Assembly: GCA_019186825.1 (NCBI GenBank)
Contig: JABARP010000012.1
Coordinates: forward strand, 49,225 to 113,224
Reading direction: 5' to 3'
Origin: Pyrinomonadaceae bacterium
GTDB lineage: Bacteria > Acidobacteriota > Blastocatellia > Pyrinomonadales > Pyrinomonadaceae
Length of the DNA stretch: 64,000 nt
Each line of letters starts with the position of its first letter. Position 1 is the first letter of the stretch. Shown here piece by piece: positions 37,113 through 46,169 of the stretch. A program made the position numbers and the translations under genes. Below the pieces are notes generated by a model, which saw only the letters and a list, made by a program, of their open reading frames with translations, made no database searches and was not told the origin of the DNA.

Positions 37113-39134
37113 ATGCGTTCAACTGCTAAACGTTACCTTGTCGCTCTGTTCGTTTTTGCGACGCTTACTTCAAGCGCCTTCGGACAGACGGCGTTCGATA
37201 TCTCGCGTATGGATCGGAATGCCGATGCCTGCGACGATTTCTTTCAATTTGCGAACGGCACGTGGATCAAGAACACCGAGATCCCTGCATCACAGGCCCG
37301 TTGGGGAACTTTCAATATCCTCGGCGATCGCAACCGCGATATTCTGCACGATATCCTTGATAACGCGGCCGCTGCAAAGTCCCCGAAAAAAGGTAGTGAT
37401 GTGCAGTTGATCGGCGATTATTACTCCGCATGTATGGATGAATCTGCGATCGAGGCGAATGGTATCAAGCCGATCGAGCCGGTTCTTGAGCGGATCGCAA
37501 AACTCAAGACGATGAGCGATGTTACACGCGAGATCGCTGACCTTCACAACCAAGGCTTTCCGTCGGTTTTCCGTTTTGGCGGCGGCCGCGACCCGAAAGA
37601 TTCGAACTCGGTCATCGTTAACTCCGGCCAAAGCGGCCTTTCGCTTCCGAACAAGGATTACTACACGAAAGACGACGCCAAGATGGCCGAAACTCGCGCG
37701 AAATTCGTCGAGTATATGACGAAGGTTTTTGATATGTCGGGCGATACACCGGCCGAGGCGAAGGCAAACGCCGACACCGTGATGGCTATCCAGATGCGGC
37801 TTGCCAAAGCATCAAAGGCGCCCGTGGAAATGCGTGATCCGGACAAGAACTACAACAAGATAAAGCTCGCGGATGCACAGGCGATCATCCCGAATCTCTC
37901 ACTCAAGGATTATATGAAACGCCGCGGGATCCCTGTCCCGGAAACCCTCAATTTTGGCCAACCGGACTTCTTCAAAGAAGTGAACACGATGTTAAAGGAC
38001 GTGCCGGTCGATCAGTGGAAAACCTATTTCCGCTGGATGGTGCTCGATTCGTCCGCCAGCTACTTGCCGAAGGCTCTCGCAGACGCAAGCTTTGATTTTC
38101 ACGGCCGTTATCTTTCGGGGACGAAAGAGCAGGAGCCTCGTTGGAAACGCTGCGTTTCGGCAACCGACCGTACGCTTGGCGAGGCCCTCGGTGCGGAATA
38201 TGTAAAGACCGAGTTCACACCGGAAGCAAAGGCCCGGATGAACCAGCTCATCGATAACCTGTTTGTCGCAATGAAGTCGCACATCAACGGACTCGATTGG
38301 ATGACACCTGCGACCAAGGAGAAGGCTCTGGCGAAGCTCGCCACCTACAAGCGAAAGATCGGTTATAACGAACATCCTCGCGGCTACAAGGGCCTCGACA
38401 TCGACCGAAGCTCCTATGCCGGTAACGTCTTTCGTGCACGGGCCTTCGAGATCAAGCGAAACATCGCCGACATCGGAAAGCCTGCGGACAAAACGCGTTG
38501 GTTCTTCTCGCCACCGACCGTGAACGCCTCTTATTCGAGTTCCAACAACGAGATCACGTTCCCGGCGGGCATTCTGCAGCCTCCGTTTTTCAATTTCAAG
38601 GCAGACGACGCGATCAACTACGGCGCGATCGGTGCGGTTATCGGCCACGAGATCACGCACGGGTTCGATGATTCCGGCAGCAAGTTCGACGCTCAAGGCA
38701 ACCTCGCATCATGGTGGCTACCCGAAGATAGAACAAAATTCGAAGAGCGTGCAGCGTGCGTTGCAAATCAATTCGACGGCTATGAGGTACAGCCGGGAGT
38801 ACATATCAACGGCAAATTGACGTTGGGCGAGAATATCGGCGACCTCGGCGGCCTCGCGATCGCATACACGGCATTGGTTGATGCTCTAAAGGGCAAGGAG
38901 ATCGAGAACATCGACGGCTTTACGCCCGAACAGCGGTTCTTCCTCGGCTGGGCACAGGTCTGGGCGACAAAGGCAACGCCGGAGTTCGAACGGCGCCAGG
39001 TGCTGACCGACCCGCACTCTGCTGCGAAATGGCGTGTTAATGGCCCGCTCTCGAATATGCCTGAATTCGCTAAGGCATTCGGCTGCAAGCAAGGCCAGGC
39101 GATGGTGCGAAAAGATGCCTGTCTGATCTGGTAG
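37113..39134 (+). CDS. Exported M13 family zinc metallopeptidase (neprilysin-like)
   Basis: 673 residues with a signal peptide (to ...SSAFGQ). The zinc motif HEITH is at 512-516, in GAVIGHEITHGFDDSG. The third ligand Glu lies in LGENIGDLGG about 60 residues later, and FPAGILQPPFF and the terminal CxLIW are family marks. M13 enzymes cut small peptides in the periplasm or outside. The protein is close to the normal length. A strong terminator follows at 39159. Confidence 0.92.
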   Translation: MRSTAKRYLVALFVFATLTSSAFGQTAFDISRMDRNADACDDFFQFANGTWIKNTEIPASQARWGTFNILGDRNRDILHDILDNAAAAKSPKKGSDVQLIGDYYSACMDESAIEANGIKPIEPVLERIAKLKTMSDVTREIADLHNQGFPSVFRFGGGRDPKDSNSVIVNSGQSGLSLPNKDYYTKDDAKMAETRAKFVEYMTKVFDMSGDTPAEAKANADTVMAIQMRLAKASKAPVEMRDPDKNYNKIKLADAQAIIPNLSLKDYMKRRGIPVPETLNFGQPDFFKEVNTMLKDVPVDQWKTYFRWMVLDSSASYLPKALADASFDFHGRYLSGTKEQEPRWKRCVSATDRTLGEALGAEYVKTEFTPEAKARMNQLIDNLFVAMKSHINGLDWMTPATKEKALAKLATYKRKIGYNEHPRGYKGLDIDRSSYAGNVFRARAFEIKRNIADIGKPADKTRWFFSPPTVNASYSSSNNEITFPAGILQPPFFNFKADDAINYGAIGAVIGHEITHGFDDSGSKFDAQGNLASWWLPEDRTKFEERAACVANQFDGYEVQPGVHINGKLTLGENIGDLGGLAIAYTALVDALKGKEIENIDGFTPEQRFFLGWAQVWATKATPEFERRQVLTDPHSAAKWRVNGPLSNMPEFAKAFGCKQGQAMVRKDACLIW

Positions 39135-39158
39135 ATCCGACAGGTCGTCTGAAGACAA

Positions 39159-39203
39159 GAAGCTGCTTGGGAGCGTGTCCGCTTCCGGCAGCTTCGCCTT
39201 TTT
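39159..39203 (+). terminator. Intrinsic terminator after the M13 peptidase gene
   Basis: Arms GAAGCTGC and GCAGCTTC, extended inward by GGGAGCG/CGCTTCC around a 4-nt loop, followed by a run of five T residues (39199-39203). Confidence 0.85.
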
Positions 39204-39286
39204 CGTACAAGCTGATTTCAACCGCCTTCGGTTTGCAGTTACGCCGAGAAGCCTGATAATTGTGATACAAAGTTTTCGTTATTAAA

Positions 39287-40570
39287 ATGCTTGATCCAAA
39301 TTACGTAAGAGAGAATCTTGAGGCGGTCCGTGCCGCGATGAAAGCCCGGAACTTTCCGCCCGACGCACTCGACCACTTCGCCGAACTCGACGCCGAACGT
39401 CGTCGCGTCAATAGCGAGGCGGACGCCGTCAATCACGAGCGAAATACTGCCAGCAAAGAGATCGGAGCCTTGATGCAGTCCGGCAAAAAGGCAGAGGCTG
39501 AGGAGAAAAAGGCCGCCGTCACCGGGTTGAAGGAAAGGCAGGCCGAGCTTGAGAAGCGACGTGATGATGCGGACGCCGCAATGCGCGAACTTCTTTCGGG
39601 CTTGCCGAATTTGCCGGCGGCAGACGTCCCCATCGGCGCCGATGAATCAGCAAATGTTGAGGTACGCAGATGGGGCACACCGCGTGAATTCGGTTTCGAG
39701 GTAAAGGATCACGTCGACCTTGGGACCAACCTTGGCATCCTCGATCTCGAACGCGCGGCGAAGGTCGCGGGCTCCCGCTTTGCGATCCTTAACGGCAAAG
39801 GCGCAAGGCTCGAACGCGCACTCATCAACTTTATGCTCGACGTGCACACGCGCGAGCATGGTTATAGCGAAACCCAGCCGCCGCTGATCGTAAATCGCGA
39901 CAGTCTTTTTGGCACAGGCCAGCTGCCGAAGTTTGAGGAAGACCTTTTTAATCTGACGGACGAGCGAGGCTTTTCGCTTATTCCCACCGCTGAGGTTCCG
40001 GTGACCAATTACCATCGGGACGAGATCCTGGACGCGTCAAGCCTGCCGCTGAAGTTCGTCGCCTATACGCCATGCTTTAGGAGCGAAGCCGGAAGCTATG
40101 GCCGCGATACACGTGGGCTTATTCGCCAGCATCAGTTCGAAAAGGTCGAGCTTGTAAAGCTTTGCCTGCCGGAGGAGAGCGAAAAGCAGCACGAGGAACT
40201 TACCGCAAACGCCGAGAAAATCCTCCAGCTGCTCGGACTGCCTTTCCGCACAGTCGTGCTCTCGACCGGTGATATGGGATTTTCTGCACGAAAGACATAC
40301 GACATCGAAGTTTGGCTGCCGTCGCAGCAAACCTATCGCGAGATCTCTAGCTGCTCGAATTGCGGTGATTTTCAGGCCCGGAGGATGGGCACTCGTTTCA
40401 AACGCGCAGGCGGTGCCAAACCCGAGTTCGTTCACACACTCAACGGCAGCGGCCTCGCGGTCGGCCGCACTTGGATCGCCGTGCTTGAGAATTATCAGCA
40501 GGCAGACGGTTCGATCACGATCCCCGATGTGCTCCGACCTTATCTGACTGGCGATACCGAGATCCGATAG
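39287..40570 (+). CDS. serS: Seryl-tRNA synthetase
   Basis: 427 residues, the normal bacterial length. The N-terminal coiled-coil arm (about 27-110) is followed by a class II catalytic domain with motif 2 ([10 protein letters not shown]) and motif 3 ([17 protein letters not shown]). It charges tRNA-Ser with serine. No T-box leader is visible between the terminator at 39203 and the start. Confidence 0.96.
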   Translation: MLDPNYVRENLEAVRAAMKARNFPPDALDHFAELDAERRRVNSEADAVNHERNTASKEIGALMQSGKKAEAEEKKAAVTGLKERQAELEKRRDDADAAMRELLSGLPNLPAADVPIGADESANVEVRRWGTPREFGFEVKDHVDLGTNLGILDLERAAKVAGSRFAILNGKGARLERALINFMLDVHTREHGYSETQPPLIVNRDSLFGTGQLPKFEEDLFNLTDERGFSLIPTAEVPVTNYHRDEILDASSLPLKFVAYTPCFRSEAGSYGRDTRGLIRQHQFEKVELVKLCLPEESEKQHEELTANAEKILQLLGLPFRTVVLSTGDMGFSARKTYDIEVWLPSQQTYREISSCSNCGDFQARRMGTRFKRAGGAKPEFVHTLNGSGLAVGRTWIAVLENYQQADGSITIPDVLRPYLTGDTEIR

Positions 40571-40610
40571 TCCGAAAGGCAGGTTCTCGAAACACTTCGA
40601 TGGTAGAATG

Positions 40611-40629
40611 ATAATTACTTTGTAATTAT
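40611..40629 (+). promoter_or_regulatory. Operator palindrome overlapping the mazE-like start codon
   Basis: Perfect 8-bp arms ATAATTAC / GTAATTAT with a TTT spacer; the second arm overlaps the ATG at 40628. A TAGAAT possible -10 element lies just upstream (40604-40609). The placement fits autoregulation by the AbrB-type antitoxin. Confidence 0.65.
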
Positions 40630-40873
40630 GCGATCACAGATAATTCAGATCGGGAACTCTCAAGGGATACGCCTTCCCAAAGTTCTTCTTGAACAGACCG
40701 GGATCTCGGGCGATGTCGAGTTGGAAGTGCTCGATGGCGGTATTCTTATACGGAATGCAGCAATTCCAAGAAGCGGTTGGGACGAGGCCTTCAAAGCGAT
40801 GGCGGAGCACGATGCTGAGGACACGGCAGAGAACCTGCCTAATGAATTCGAGAAGAAGGAGTGGCAATGGTAG
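40628..40873 (+). CDS. MazE-type (AbrB/SpoVT fold) antitoxin
   Basis: 81 residues. The SpoVT/AbrB swapped-hairpin motif is clear at IIQIGNSQGIRLPKVLLEQTGI. The acidic C-terminal half (EHDAEDTAENLPNEFEKKEW) would neutralise the toxin. The downstream toxin gene overlaps by 7 nt. A palindrome sits over the start codon. Confidence 0.88.
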   Translation: MRSQIIQIGNSQGIRLPKVLLEQTGISGDVELEVLDGGILIRNAAIPRSGWDEAFKAMAEHDAEDTAENLPNEFEKKEWQW

Positions 40874-41187
40874 AGCGTTTTGATATTTATCTTCTAAATC
40901 TCGATGAAGAGATCGGCAAGGAAGCTAAGAATACCCGGCCTTGCGTAGTTGTCTCTCCAGATGAGATGAATCGCCACCTCAGCTCTGTCATTGTTGCACC
41001 CGTCTCCACAACAACCGACCGCTATCCGACTCGCGTTCCTGCAAATGTGTTCAACTCTGAACGGTCTATCGTACTCGATCAGCTGCGAACGGTTGATGTT
41101 GAACGTCTTGTAAAGAGGATCGGTTCGATCGGAAAGAGCGAAAGAAAGGCGACGCTTGACCGCCTGCAGGAGATGTTTGCCGAGTAA
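40867..41187 (+). CDS. MazF/PemK-type mRNA interferase toxin
   Basis: 106 residues starting at the ATG at 40867, preceded by AGGAG in the end of the antitoxin gene (a GTG at 40861 is also in frame). Family marks are RFDIYLLNLDEE..., NTRPCVVVSPDEMN, SSVIVAPVSTTTDRYPTRV and RSIVLDQLRTVDVERL. MazF-type toxins cleave mRNA at short sequences. The Arg in TRPC and Ser/Thr in APVST match the catalytic region. Confidence 0.9.
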   Translation: MVERFDIYLLNLDEEIGKEAKNTRPCVVVSPDEMNRHLSSVIVAPVSTTTDRYPTRVPANVFNSERSIVLDQLRTVDVERLVKRIGSIGKSERKATLDRLQEMFAE

Positions 41188-41647
41188 GGTAACCACGATC
41201 ATTTCCGGCGGACAGACAGGCGCCGACCGAGCAGCTCTCGACTGGGCGATCGACCACCACTTTCACTATGGAGGCTTCATCCCGCTTGGACGTTGGGCTG
41301 AAGACGGCAAAATCCCTGATAAATACAAGGGTTTGATAGAGCTCGATTCAGCCGATCCGGCAGAACGCACCGAGCGAAATGTCATTGAGTCCGACGCAAC
41401 GCTGATCGTTACAAACGGAAAGCTTACCGGTGGAACACTTCTTACATGGAAGGTCGCAGGAAAGCATCGGCGGCCTGTACTCGTAGCGGAACTTTACCGA
41501 TTTTCGCTTGAGAATGCCGCCGATAAGGCACGCGAATGGCTTCGGCTCGCAGACGTTTCGACGTTGAACGTTGCCGGCGCTCGTGCTTCGAAAGATCCCG
41601 CGATCTATGAGGCCACGTATTCACTGCTCAGCAACATATTCGGTTGA
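41177..41647 (+). CDS. Putative molybdenum carrier / Rossmann-like protein (YpsA-LOG related)
   Basis: About 156 residues. No ATG is available near the start of homology; TTG at 41177 is chosen because AGGAG lies just before it and it overlaps the mazF end (TTG at 41156 is an alternative). The motif TIISGGQTGADRAALDWAI and TLIVTNGKLTGGTLLT are signatures of the putative molybdenum-carrier family, whose fold is close to LOG/DprA-like Rossmann proteins. Nucleotide binding is likely; metal carriage is uncertain. Its overlap with the toxin gene suggests co-transcription. Confidence 0.75.
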   Translation: MPSKVTTIISGGQTGADRAALDWAIDHHFHYGGFIPLGRWAEDGKIPDKYKGLIELDSADPAERTERNVIESDATLIVTNGKLTGGTLLTWKVAGKHRRPVLVAELYRFSLENAADKAREWLRLADVSTLNVAGARASKDPAIYEATYSLLSNIFG

Positions 41648-41773
41648 TAGACTTAGTTTACGACGATTTCCCCCCCACGCAAACCCCAATCCAGGACTCA
41701 CGACGTAATTACAGTGTAGATACAATTCAGTCACAACACTGAATTCCCTCAGCGATTTGGATATAACAAACTC

Positions 41774-42574
41774 CTAAATGGCCTTCGCCTCGTTCCAAAG
41801 ATCGTCCATTTCCTCAAGACTTGCTTCTTCGAGGGTCTTCCCGTCTGCTGACAACGCTTCCTCCACATAGGCAAAGCGCTGGCGAAACTTACGGTTCGTC
41901 TGTTTGAGGGCAGTTTCGGGCTCAACCTCCAGGCGGCGGGCGAGATTTGCAATGACAAACAGGAGGTCGCCGATCTCTTCTGCCGTATTTTCCGTATCCT
42001 TGTTGCGGATCGCCTTCCGTAGTTCGCCGACCTCCTCGTCAAGCTTTTCAAAGATATCGTCGACCTCTTTCCAGTCAAAGCCTTTCTTTGCTGCTTTTGA
42101 AGTAAGCTTTAGAGCCTCGATCAAGGCAGGAAAATGGACCGGAACAGCGTCAAGGATCGAACCGGAGACGGTCTCGGCCTTGCCGGATGCCGCACGTTCG
42201 TTTGCTTTCAGCTTGTCCCAGTTGTCGAGTACATCCTGTGCGCGTTCGAGCTTTGCATCACCGAAAACATGCGGATGACGAAGCACGAGCTTTCGCGTAA
42301 CCTCTTCAGCCACGCTATCGATCGTAAAATCGCCGCGTTCCTTGCCGATCGTCGAATGAAACACGACCTGCAGCAAAAGGTCACCCAGTTCCTCGCGTAG
42401 ATGGGTCGTATCGCCCGTCTCTTCCGCCTCCTGGATCGCATCGAAAGTCTCGTACGCCTCTTCCAGCAGATATCGGGCGAGCGAACCATACGTTTGTTCG
42501 TTGTCCCACGGGCAGCCGCCGGGCGCGCGCAGACGCTCCATTACTGCGACAAGTTCATCGAAAGCTTTTGACAT
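41774..42574 (-). CDS. mazG: Nucleoside triphosphate pyrophosphohydrolase
   Basis: 266 residues with two MazG modules. The start GGCPWDNEQTYGSL is the hallmark of the first, followed by the EExxE-type metal motif (LLEEAYETFDAI); the second lies near EEIGDLLFVIANLARRL. MazG hydrolyses NTPs to NMP and pyrophosphate and limits ppGpp-related or damaged nucleotides. The name is shared with the E. coli gene beside mazEF, and here a MazEF pair also lies 0.6 kb away, though on the other strand. Confidence 0.93.
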   Translation of the reverse strand: MSKAFDELVAVMERLRAPGGCPWDNEQTYGSLARYLLEEAYETFDAIQEAEETGDTTHLREELGDLLLQVVFHSTIGKERGDFTIDSVAEEVTRKLVLRHPHVFGDAKLERAQDVLDNWDKLKANERAASGKAETVSGSILDAVPVHFPALIEALKLTSKAAKKGFDWKEVDDIFEKLDEEVGELRKAIRNKDTENTAEEIGDLLFVIANLARRLEVEPETALKQTNRKFRQRFAYVEEALSADGKTLEEASLEEMDDLWNEAKAI

Positions 42575-42690
42575 CGTTGTTAGTAATTAGAAAACAGTTC
42601 GCTACTGAAAGTCTATCTTCGCCGCTTGTGTCTTTAGATAAGACCGCCGGGCAAATGGTAAAATGTTGGGTATTGAGGGTTTGCAAAATT

Positions 42691-43269
42691 ATGATCGGAC
42701 ACGACGACGAGAACGAAAAGGTACATTTCAAGGTCGCAGACAGGCGAAAGTTCAACGCGGACGGAACTCTCCGCGAAGGCGTCGTTCTTGACCGGGAGCC
42801 TGAGCCAAAGCCCGCAGCCGCTCAGAAGCCTGAGCCGGAAATAGGAACCGACCCGACTCGCGCCGAAATTCCACAAGCTGAACAGGCCGAATTGCACGTT
42901 GCGTCTGATACGAATGATGAGAGTTTTGACGCCGATGCAGAGATCCCCGGTGCGGAAGACCCGGCGAGTTTCGTCAACTTTCTCTCGACACTTGCTACGA
43001 ACGCCGCAGCATCGCTCGGCGCGATGCCGCATCCTGCGACCGGAAAGCGGAGCCTCGACCTAGAATCAGCGAAATATTGGCTCGATGTCCTGGGCATGCT
43101 CCGCGATAAGACCAAGGGGAACCTCCACCCGCAAGAGGCACGCCTAATCGAAGGGCTCCTCGCCGATCTCAGAATGCAGTACGTCCGTCTTGTTCGCGCA
43201 ACCGAAGAGAAGCTCAAGGCACAAGCAGCCGCAAAGTTTTCGGGCGACGACATTCTGGGGAAAAAGTAG
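42691..43269 (+). CDS. DUF1844 protein
   Basis: 192 residues from the ATG at 42691 (GAGGG upstream). The N-terminal half is acidic and Pro/Glu-rich, probably disordered (EPEPKPAAAQKPEPE). The DUF1844 core lies at PASFVNFLSTLATNAAASLG and ESAKYWLDVLGMLRDKTKGNL. The family is short, of unknown function, and common in Acidobacteriota and related phyla. It lies 51 nt before the MBL-fold gene. Confidence 0.85.
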   Translation: MIGHDDENEKVHFKVADRRKFNADGTLREGVVLDREPEPKPAAAQKPEPEIGTDPTRAEIPQAEQAELHVASDTNDESFDADAEIPGAEDPASFVNFLSTLATNAAASLGAMPHPATGKRSLDLESAKYWLDVLGMLRDKTKGNLHPQEARLIEGLLADLRMQYVRLVRATEEKLKAQAAAKFSGDDILGKK

Positions 43270-43320
43270 CTTGCTGATCTCGTTGGGTTCCGCGAATTTT
43301 GCCACGCGTACAACCATTTT

Positions 43321-44085
43321 ATGAAACTGACCTTTCTCGGAACCGGGACCTCAACCGGCGTACCTTCGATCGGGTGCGACTGTGAGACGTGCCGATCGGA
43401 GGATCCGAGGGACAAACGGCTTCGCGTATCTGTGCTTATCGAAAATGCAGGACGAACGGTTCTGATCGATACTTCTTCCGACTTTCGACAGCAGGCCTTG
43501 CGCGCTGGGATCAATTATCTGGATGCGGTCCTAATAACGCATTGCCACGTTGACCACGTCTTCGGGCTTGACGACATTCGTCCATTGAATTTTAGATACG
43601 GAGCGATGCCGGTATTCGCGAATGACGTAGCGTGGATCGACCTTCGCAGGATCTTCCAATACATTTTTGAACCGTCGCATTTTGGCGGCGGACTCCCACA
43701 ATTGATCCCGCATACGGTCGTTCCGCAGGCACCGTTCAATATTGGCGAAGACCTCCTTATCACGCCGATCGAAGTCACCCACGGAAAACTGCCCGTTATC
43801 GCCTATCGCCTCAACGATTTTGCATACGCGACGGACCTCAAGCAGATACCGCCGGCTTCGATGGATGCTCTTCGCGGCCTTGACGTACTTGTCCTGGATT
43901 GTGTTCGGATAAAGCCGCATTCAACGCATCTATGCCTTGAAGAGGCTCTTGAGATCATCGCCGATCTTTCCCCAAAACGGGCGTACCTGACGCACCTGAA
44001 TCACGACATCCTGCACGAACGCGATTCGCGCCTGCTGCCCGATGGTGTGCAATTTGCGTGCGACGGCCTAGTCGTCAACGCCTAG
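43321..44085 (+). CDS. MBL-fold metallohydrolase (PhnP-like)
   Basis: 254 residues. The start FLGTGTSTGVPSIGCDCETC is typical of PhnP/RNase Z-like phosphodiesterases, including the CxCxxC extra metal site. The main metal motif is THCHVDHVFG and a distal His is in LNHDILHE. Such enzymes hydrolyse cyclic phosphodiesters. The last 11 nt overlap the convergent membrane protein gene. Confidence 0.9.
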   Translation: MKLTFLGTGTSTGVPSIGCDCETCRSEDPRDKRLRVSVLIENAGRTVLIDTSSDFRQQALRAGINYLDAVLITHCHVDHVFGLDDIRPLNFRYGAMPVFANDVAWIDLRRIFQYIFEPSHFGGGLPQLIPHTVVPQAPFNIGEDLLITPIEVTHGKLPVIAYRLNDFAYATDLKQIPPASMDALRGLDVLVLDCVRIKPHSTHLCLEEALEIIADLSPKRAYLTHLNHDILHERDSRLLPDGVQFACDGLVVNA

Positions 44086-44467
44086 TTCGGACTTTTGCGG
44101 CAAGCATCGGCGCAAAGAGGGTTAACAAAAGTACAAGCGGCCAAATATTCCCTTCCTTGAATGAGTATGCGGAAAGTATTTCGTCGAGGCTAACTCCGCG
44201 TGCCAAACCGAATGAAAATTCGAACGCAAGCGTAAGCATCAGCCAAAGAAAGCCGATCAGAAGGAGCTGATTCGAGCCGGCCGCATCTATCCAAGGTAGC
44301 GTAAGGTACGCGACCACGAAGATGATCAGGCCGAGGATGATCCCGCTAGTGATAAATCCCGGGACCCTTCCCACTGCTGGGAAAAGCACGGCCTCTCGAA
44401 GGATGCCGTTCAGAACGGCAAACACGAGGATCACAAGCCAGACGATCGTCGCCCGAATCAACATCAT
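44075..44467 (-). CDS. Hypothetical membrane protein with four TM helices
   Basis: 130 residues with hydrophobic segments at about 5-22, 37-58, 68-88 and 110-125. A conserved-looking EAVLFPAVG precedes the second helix. No family assignment. It starts 9 nt after the isoprenylcysteine methyltransferase-like gene, pointing to an operon of two membrane proteins behind the VapBC genes. Confidence 0.7.
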   Translation of the reverse strand: MMLIRATIVWLVILVFAVLNGILREAVLFPAVGRVPGFITSGIILGLIIFVVAYLTLPWIDAAGSNQLLLIGFLWLMLTLAFEFSFGLARGVSLDEILSAYSFKEGNIWPLVLLLTLFAPMLAAKVRTRR

Positions 44468-44476
44468 ATTCGCATT

Positions 44477-44938
44477 TCAGATCCACCGGCGGACTTCCGA
44501 GAGAAACTCTTCATATTCAGCGCCGAATTTTTCGCTCAAGATCCGCTCCTCAGGTTTGATCTGGAATTGGGTCATATAGAGGACAAAACCTGCTAACAGG
44601 AGAATTGCAATAAAGTTGGCGAGGTAGAACGCCCACGCCGCAAGCAGCAGTAACATACCCAGATACATCGGGTTTCGCGTCAAGCGGTAAATGCCAATCT
44701 TAACGACGCTTGACGCCTTTTCGGGCGATCTTGGATCTACCGTCGTCTTCATACTGCGAAACGCGAGAACCCCGGAAACGATCGTTACGCCGCCAAGCGC
44801 CTCGAAGATCCACGAGACAAAGGGCTGTCCGGGCATCGCAAAACTCGTGTGCGGGAACAGCCAGCTCGCACCGTACATCGCGAGTCCAAAACCTATGACG
44901 ACCAGCAGCGGCGGGATCTTCAACTCAAGCCAGCGCAT
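44477..44938 (-). CDS. Isoprenylcysteine carboxyl methyltransferase (ICMT/PEMT) family protein
   Basis: 153 residues with four or five membrane helices. The family motif RNPMYLGM and the SAM-proximal EERILSEKFGAEYEEF close to the C-terminus are present. Bacterial members methylate unknown lipids or small molecules in the membrane. It starts 18 nt after the VapC stop. Confidence 0.85.
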   Translation of the reverse strand: MRWLELKIPPLLVVIGFGLAMYGASWLFPHTSFAMPGQPFVSWIFEALGGVTIVSGVLAFRSMKTTVDPRSPEKASSVVKIGIYRLTRNPMYLGMLLLLAAWAFYLANFIAILLLAGFVLYMTQFQIKPEERILSEKFGAEYEEFLSEVRRWI

Positions 44939-44956
44939 AGTTTCGACAAGGAGTCC

Positions 44957-45337
44957 CTAAAGCAATACAGCACCATCAACCTTCGCAAGTTTTGCGTCGA
45001 AGGTTCCGAGTGGTCTATGCCCCGCCTTATGCGCGACCGCAATTATCAGGCAATCAGAGAAACTAACTCCCTTAACTTCATTAAAGGATTGTAGCGCGCT
45101 CGCGACCGTTTCAGGATCTTGAATGACAAGTGATGCGTGATTCAGAAGTAGGTGGACAGCCTTTGCGATCTCGGCTCTGGTTTTCTCGTAATACGAATCC
45201 AGAACGCATAGCGATTCAATAAGAACGAGTAGCGAAACCCACGCTCCGTTCTCTATATATCTTTCGGCAGAAGCAGTTTGTTTCGGGTTGTCCCTCACCA
45301 AAAGCCTGATGAGAACGTTCGTATCAACGGCGTGCAT
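44957..45337 (-). CDS. VapC-type PIN domain toxin
   Basis: 126 residues. The four acidic PIN residues are in place: Asp5 (VDTNVLIRLL), Glu41 (LIESLCVL), Asp95 (SFSDCLII) and Asp114 (TFDAKL). It would act as a magnesium-dependent ribonuclease. The start overlaps the antitoxin end by 14 nt. Confidence 0.9.
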   Translation of the reverse strand: MHAVDTNVLIRLLVRDNPKQTASAERYIENGAWVSLLVLIESLCVLDSYYEKTRAEIAKAVHLLLNHASLVIQDPETVASALQSFNEVKGVSFSDCLIIAVAHKAGHRPLGTFDAKLAKVDGAVLL

Positions 45338-45584
45338 GCTTCTTCCTTATATGGGTTCTGATCGCCTCTCTAATTTCGTCCAACTTGATCGGCTTTGGCG
45401 GCTCTTTGAAAAGCACGTTATGGATGTCCTCGCTGCTGTATCGGCCGGCCCTTCGTACCAAAACTTCGTCGCCGTGCTCTTCCCATTCGATGACAGAGCC
45501 GGGACCTAGTCCGAGCTTCCGGCGGATCGCAGCAGGCACCGATATCTGACCCTGCGCCGTTATTCGCGATCTGATCATACTCAT
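45324..45584 (-). CDS. AbrB/SpoVT-fold antitoxin (VapB-like)
   Basis: 86 residues. The AbrB motif is at SRITAQGQISVPAAIRRKLG, followed by PGSVIEWEEHGDEVLVRRAG. The C-terminal basic helix (REAIRTHIRKKHARR) would contact the PIN toxin. A perfect palindrome sits 17 nt upstream of the start. The ATG at 45578 is an alternative. Confidence 0.87.
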   Translation of the reverse strand: MSMIRSRITAQGQISVPAAIRRKLGLGPGSVIEWEEHGDEVLVRRAGRYSSEDIHNVLFKEPPKPIKLDEIREAIRTHIRKKHARR

Positions 45585-45600
45585 ACAATAGATACTAGTT

Positions 45601-45618
45601 ACATTACCGCGGTAATGT
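45601..45618 (-). promoter_or_regulatory. Operator palindrome upstream of vapB-like gene
   Basis: Perfect 18-bp palindrome ACATTACCGCGGTAATGT, 17 nt before the antitoxin start. The position and perfect symmetry fit autoregulation by the VapBC complex. Confidence 0.75.
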
Positions 45619-45659
45619 CAATCATTTTTGTCGATGACAATTTCGCACAAGAGTGACGA

Positions 45660-46169
45660 TCATTTCCACTCTGCCATCGGTTTGCCGAGGCCGACCCACG
45701 CGATGAAATCTGTCTGAGCAGGTTCACCACCTATCTCGCGTAGGCGTGCGCTTACCTGTCCTCGATGATACGTGCTGTGAGTTGTGATCTGAACAAAGCT
45801 TTCCCAAAGCTGGGGCTGCTGAAAGTCATCGCCCGTCTCGGGAACGATCACTTTTCGGGCGAGGGCGGATTCGTCGAGCGAGGCAAAGTACACGTCGACC
45901 TCTTCGTGATAGTCGCGTGCCCAATTTGCAAGGTCCGCAAGGTCGAGCGACTCGCCGGCGTGCGGGTCGAATGAGTCCTCACTCCAGATCTTAAGCCAAA
46001 CGTGCTGACAAAGATGTATGTGATGCAACCGCTCGCGGATCTGTCCATCGCCCGCCGCAGGAGCGTACGCGAGGACAGCACTCCACGTAGCAGCGTCGGC
46101 CCACGCCATCTGTCGAAAAAGGTCGCTTAAGATCAAAGTTGAGTTCATCGTCGCGTTAGTATCGCTCAA
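45660..46169 (-). CDS. DinB family protein
   Basis: 169 residues, a four-helix bundle type. The metal-ligand His pattern is recognisable: HHIHLCQHVW and THSTYHRGQV. DinB/YfiT-like proteins are thiol transferases or metal hydrolases of mostly unknown substrate. The TTG start at 46169 overlaps the upstream stop (TTGA), which suggests translational coupling; the ATG at 46148 is an alternative. Confidence 0.82.
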   Translation of the reverse strand: MSDTNATMNSTLILSDLFRQMAWADAATWSAVLAYAPAAGDGQIRERLHHIHLCQHVWLKIWSEDSFDPHAGESLDLADLANWARDYHEEVDVYFASLDESALARKVIVPETGDDFQQPQLWESFVQITTHSTYHRGQVSARLREIGGEPAQTDFIAWVGLGKPMAEWK

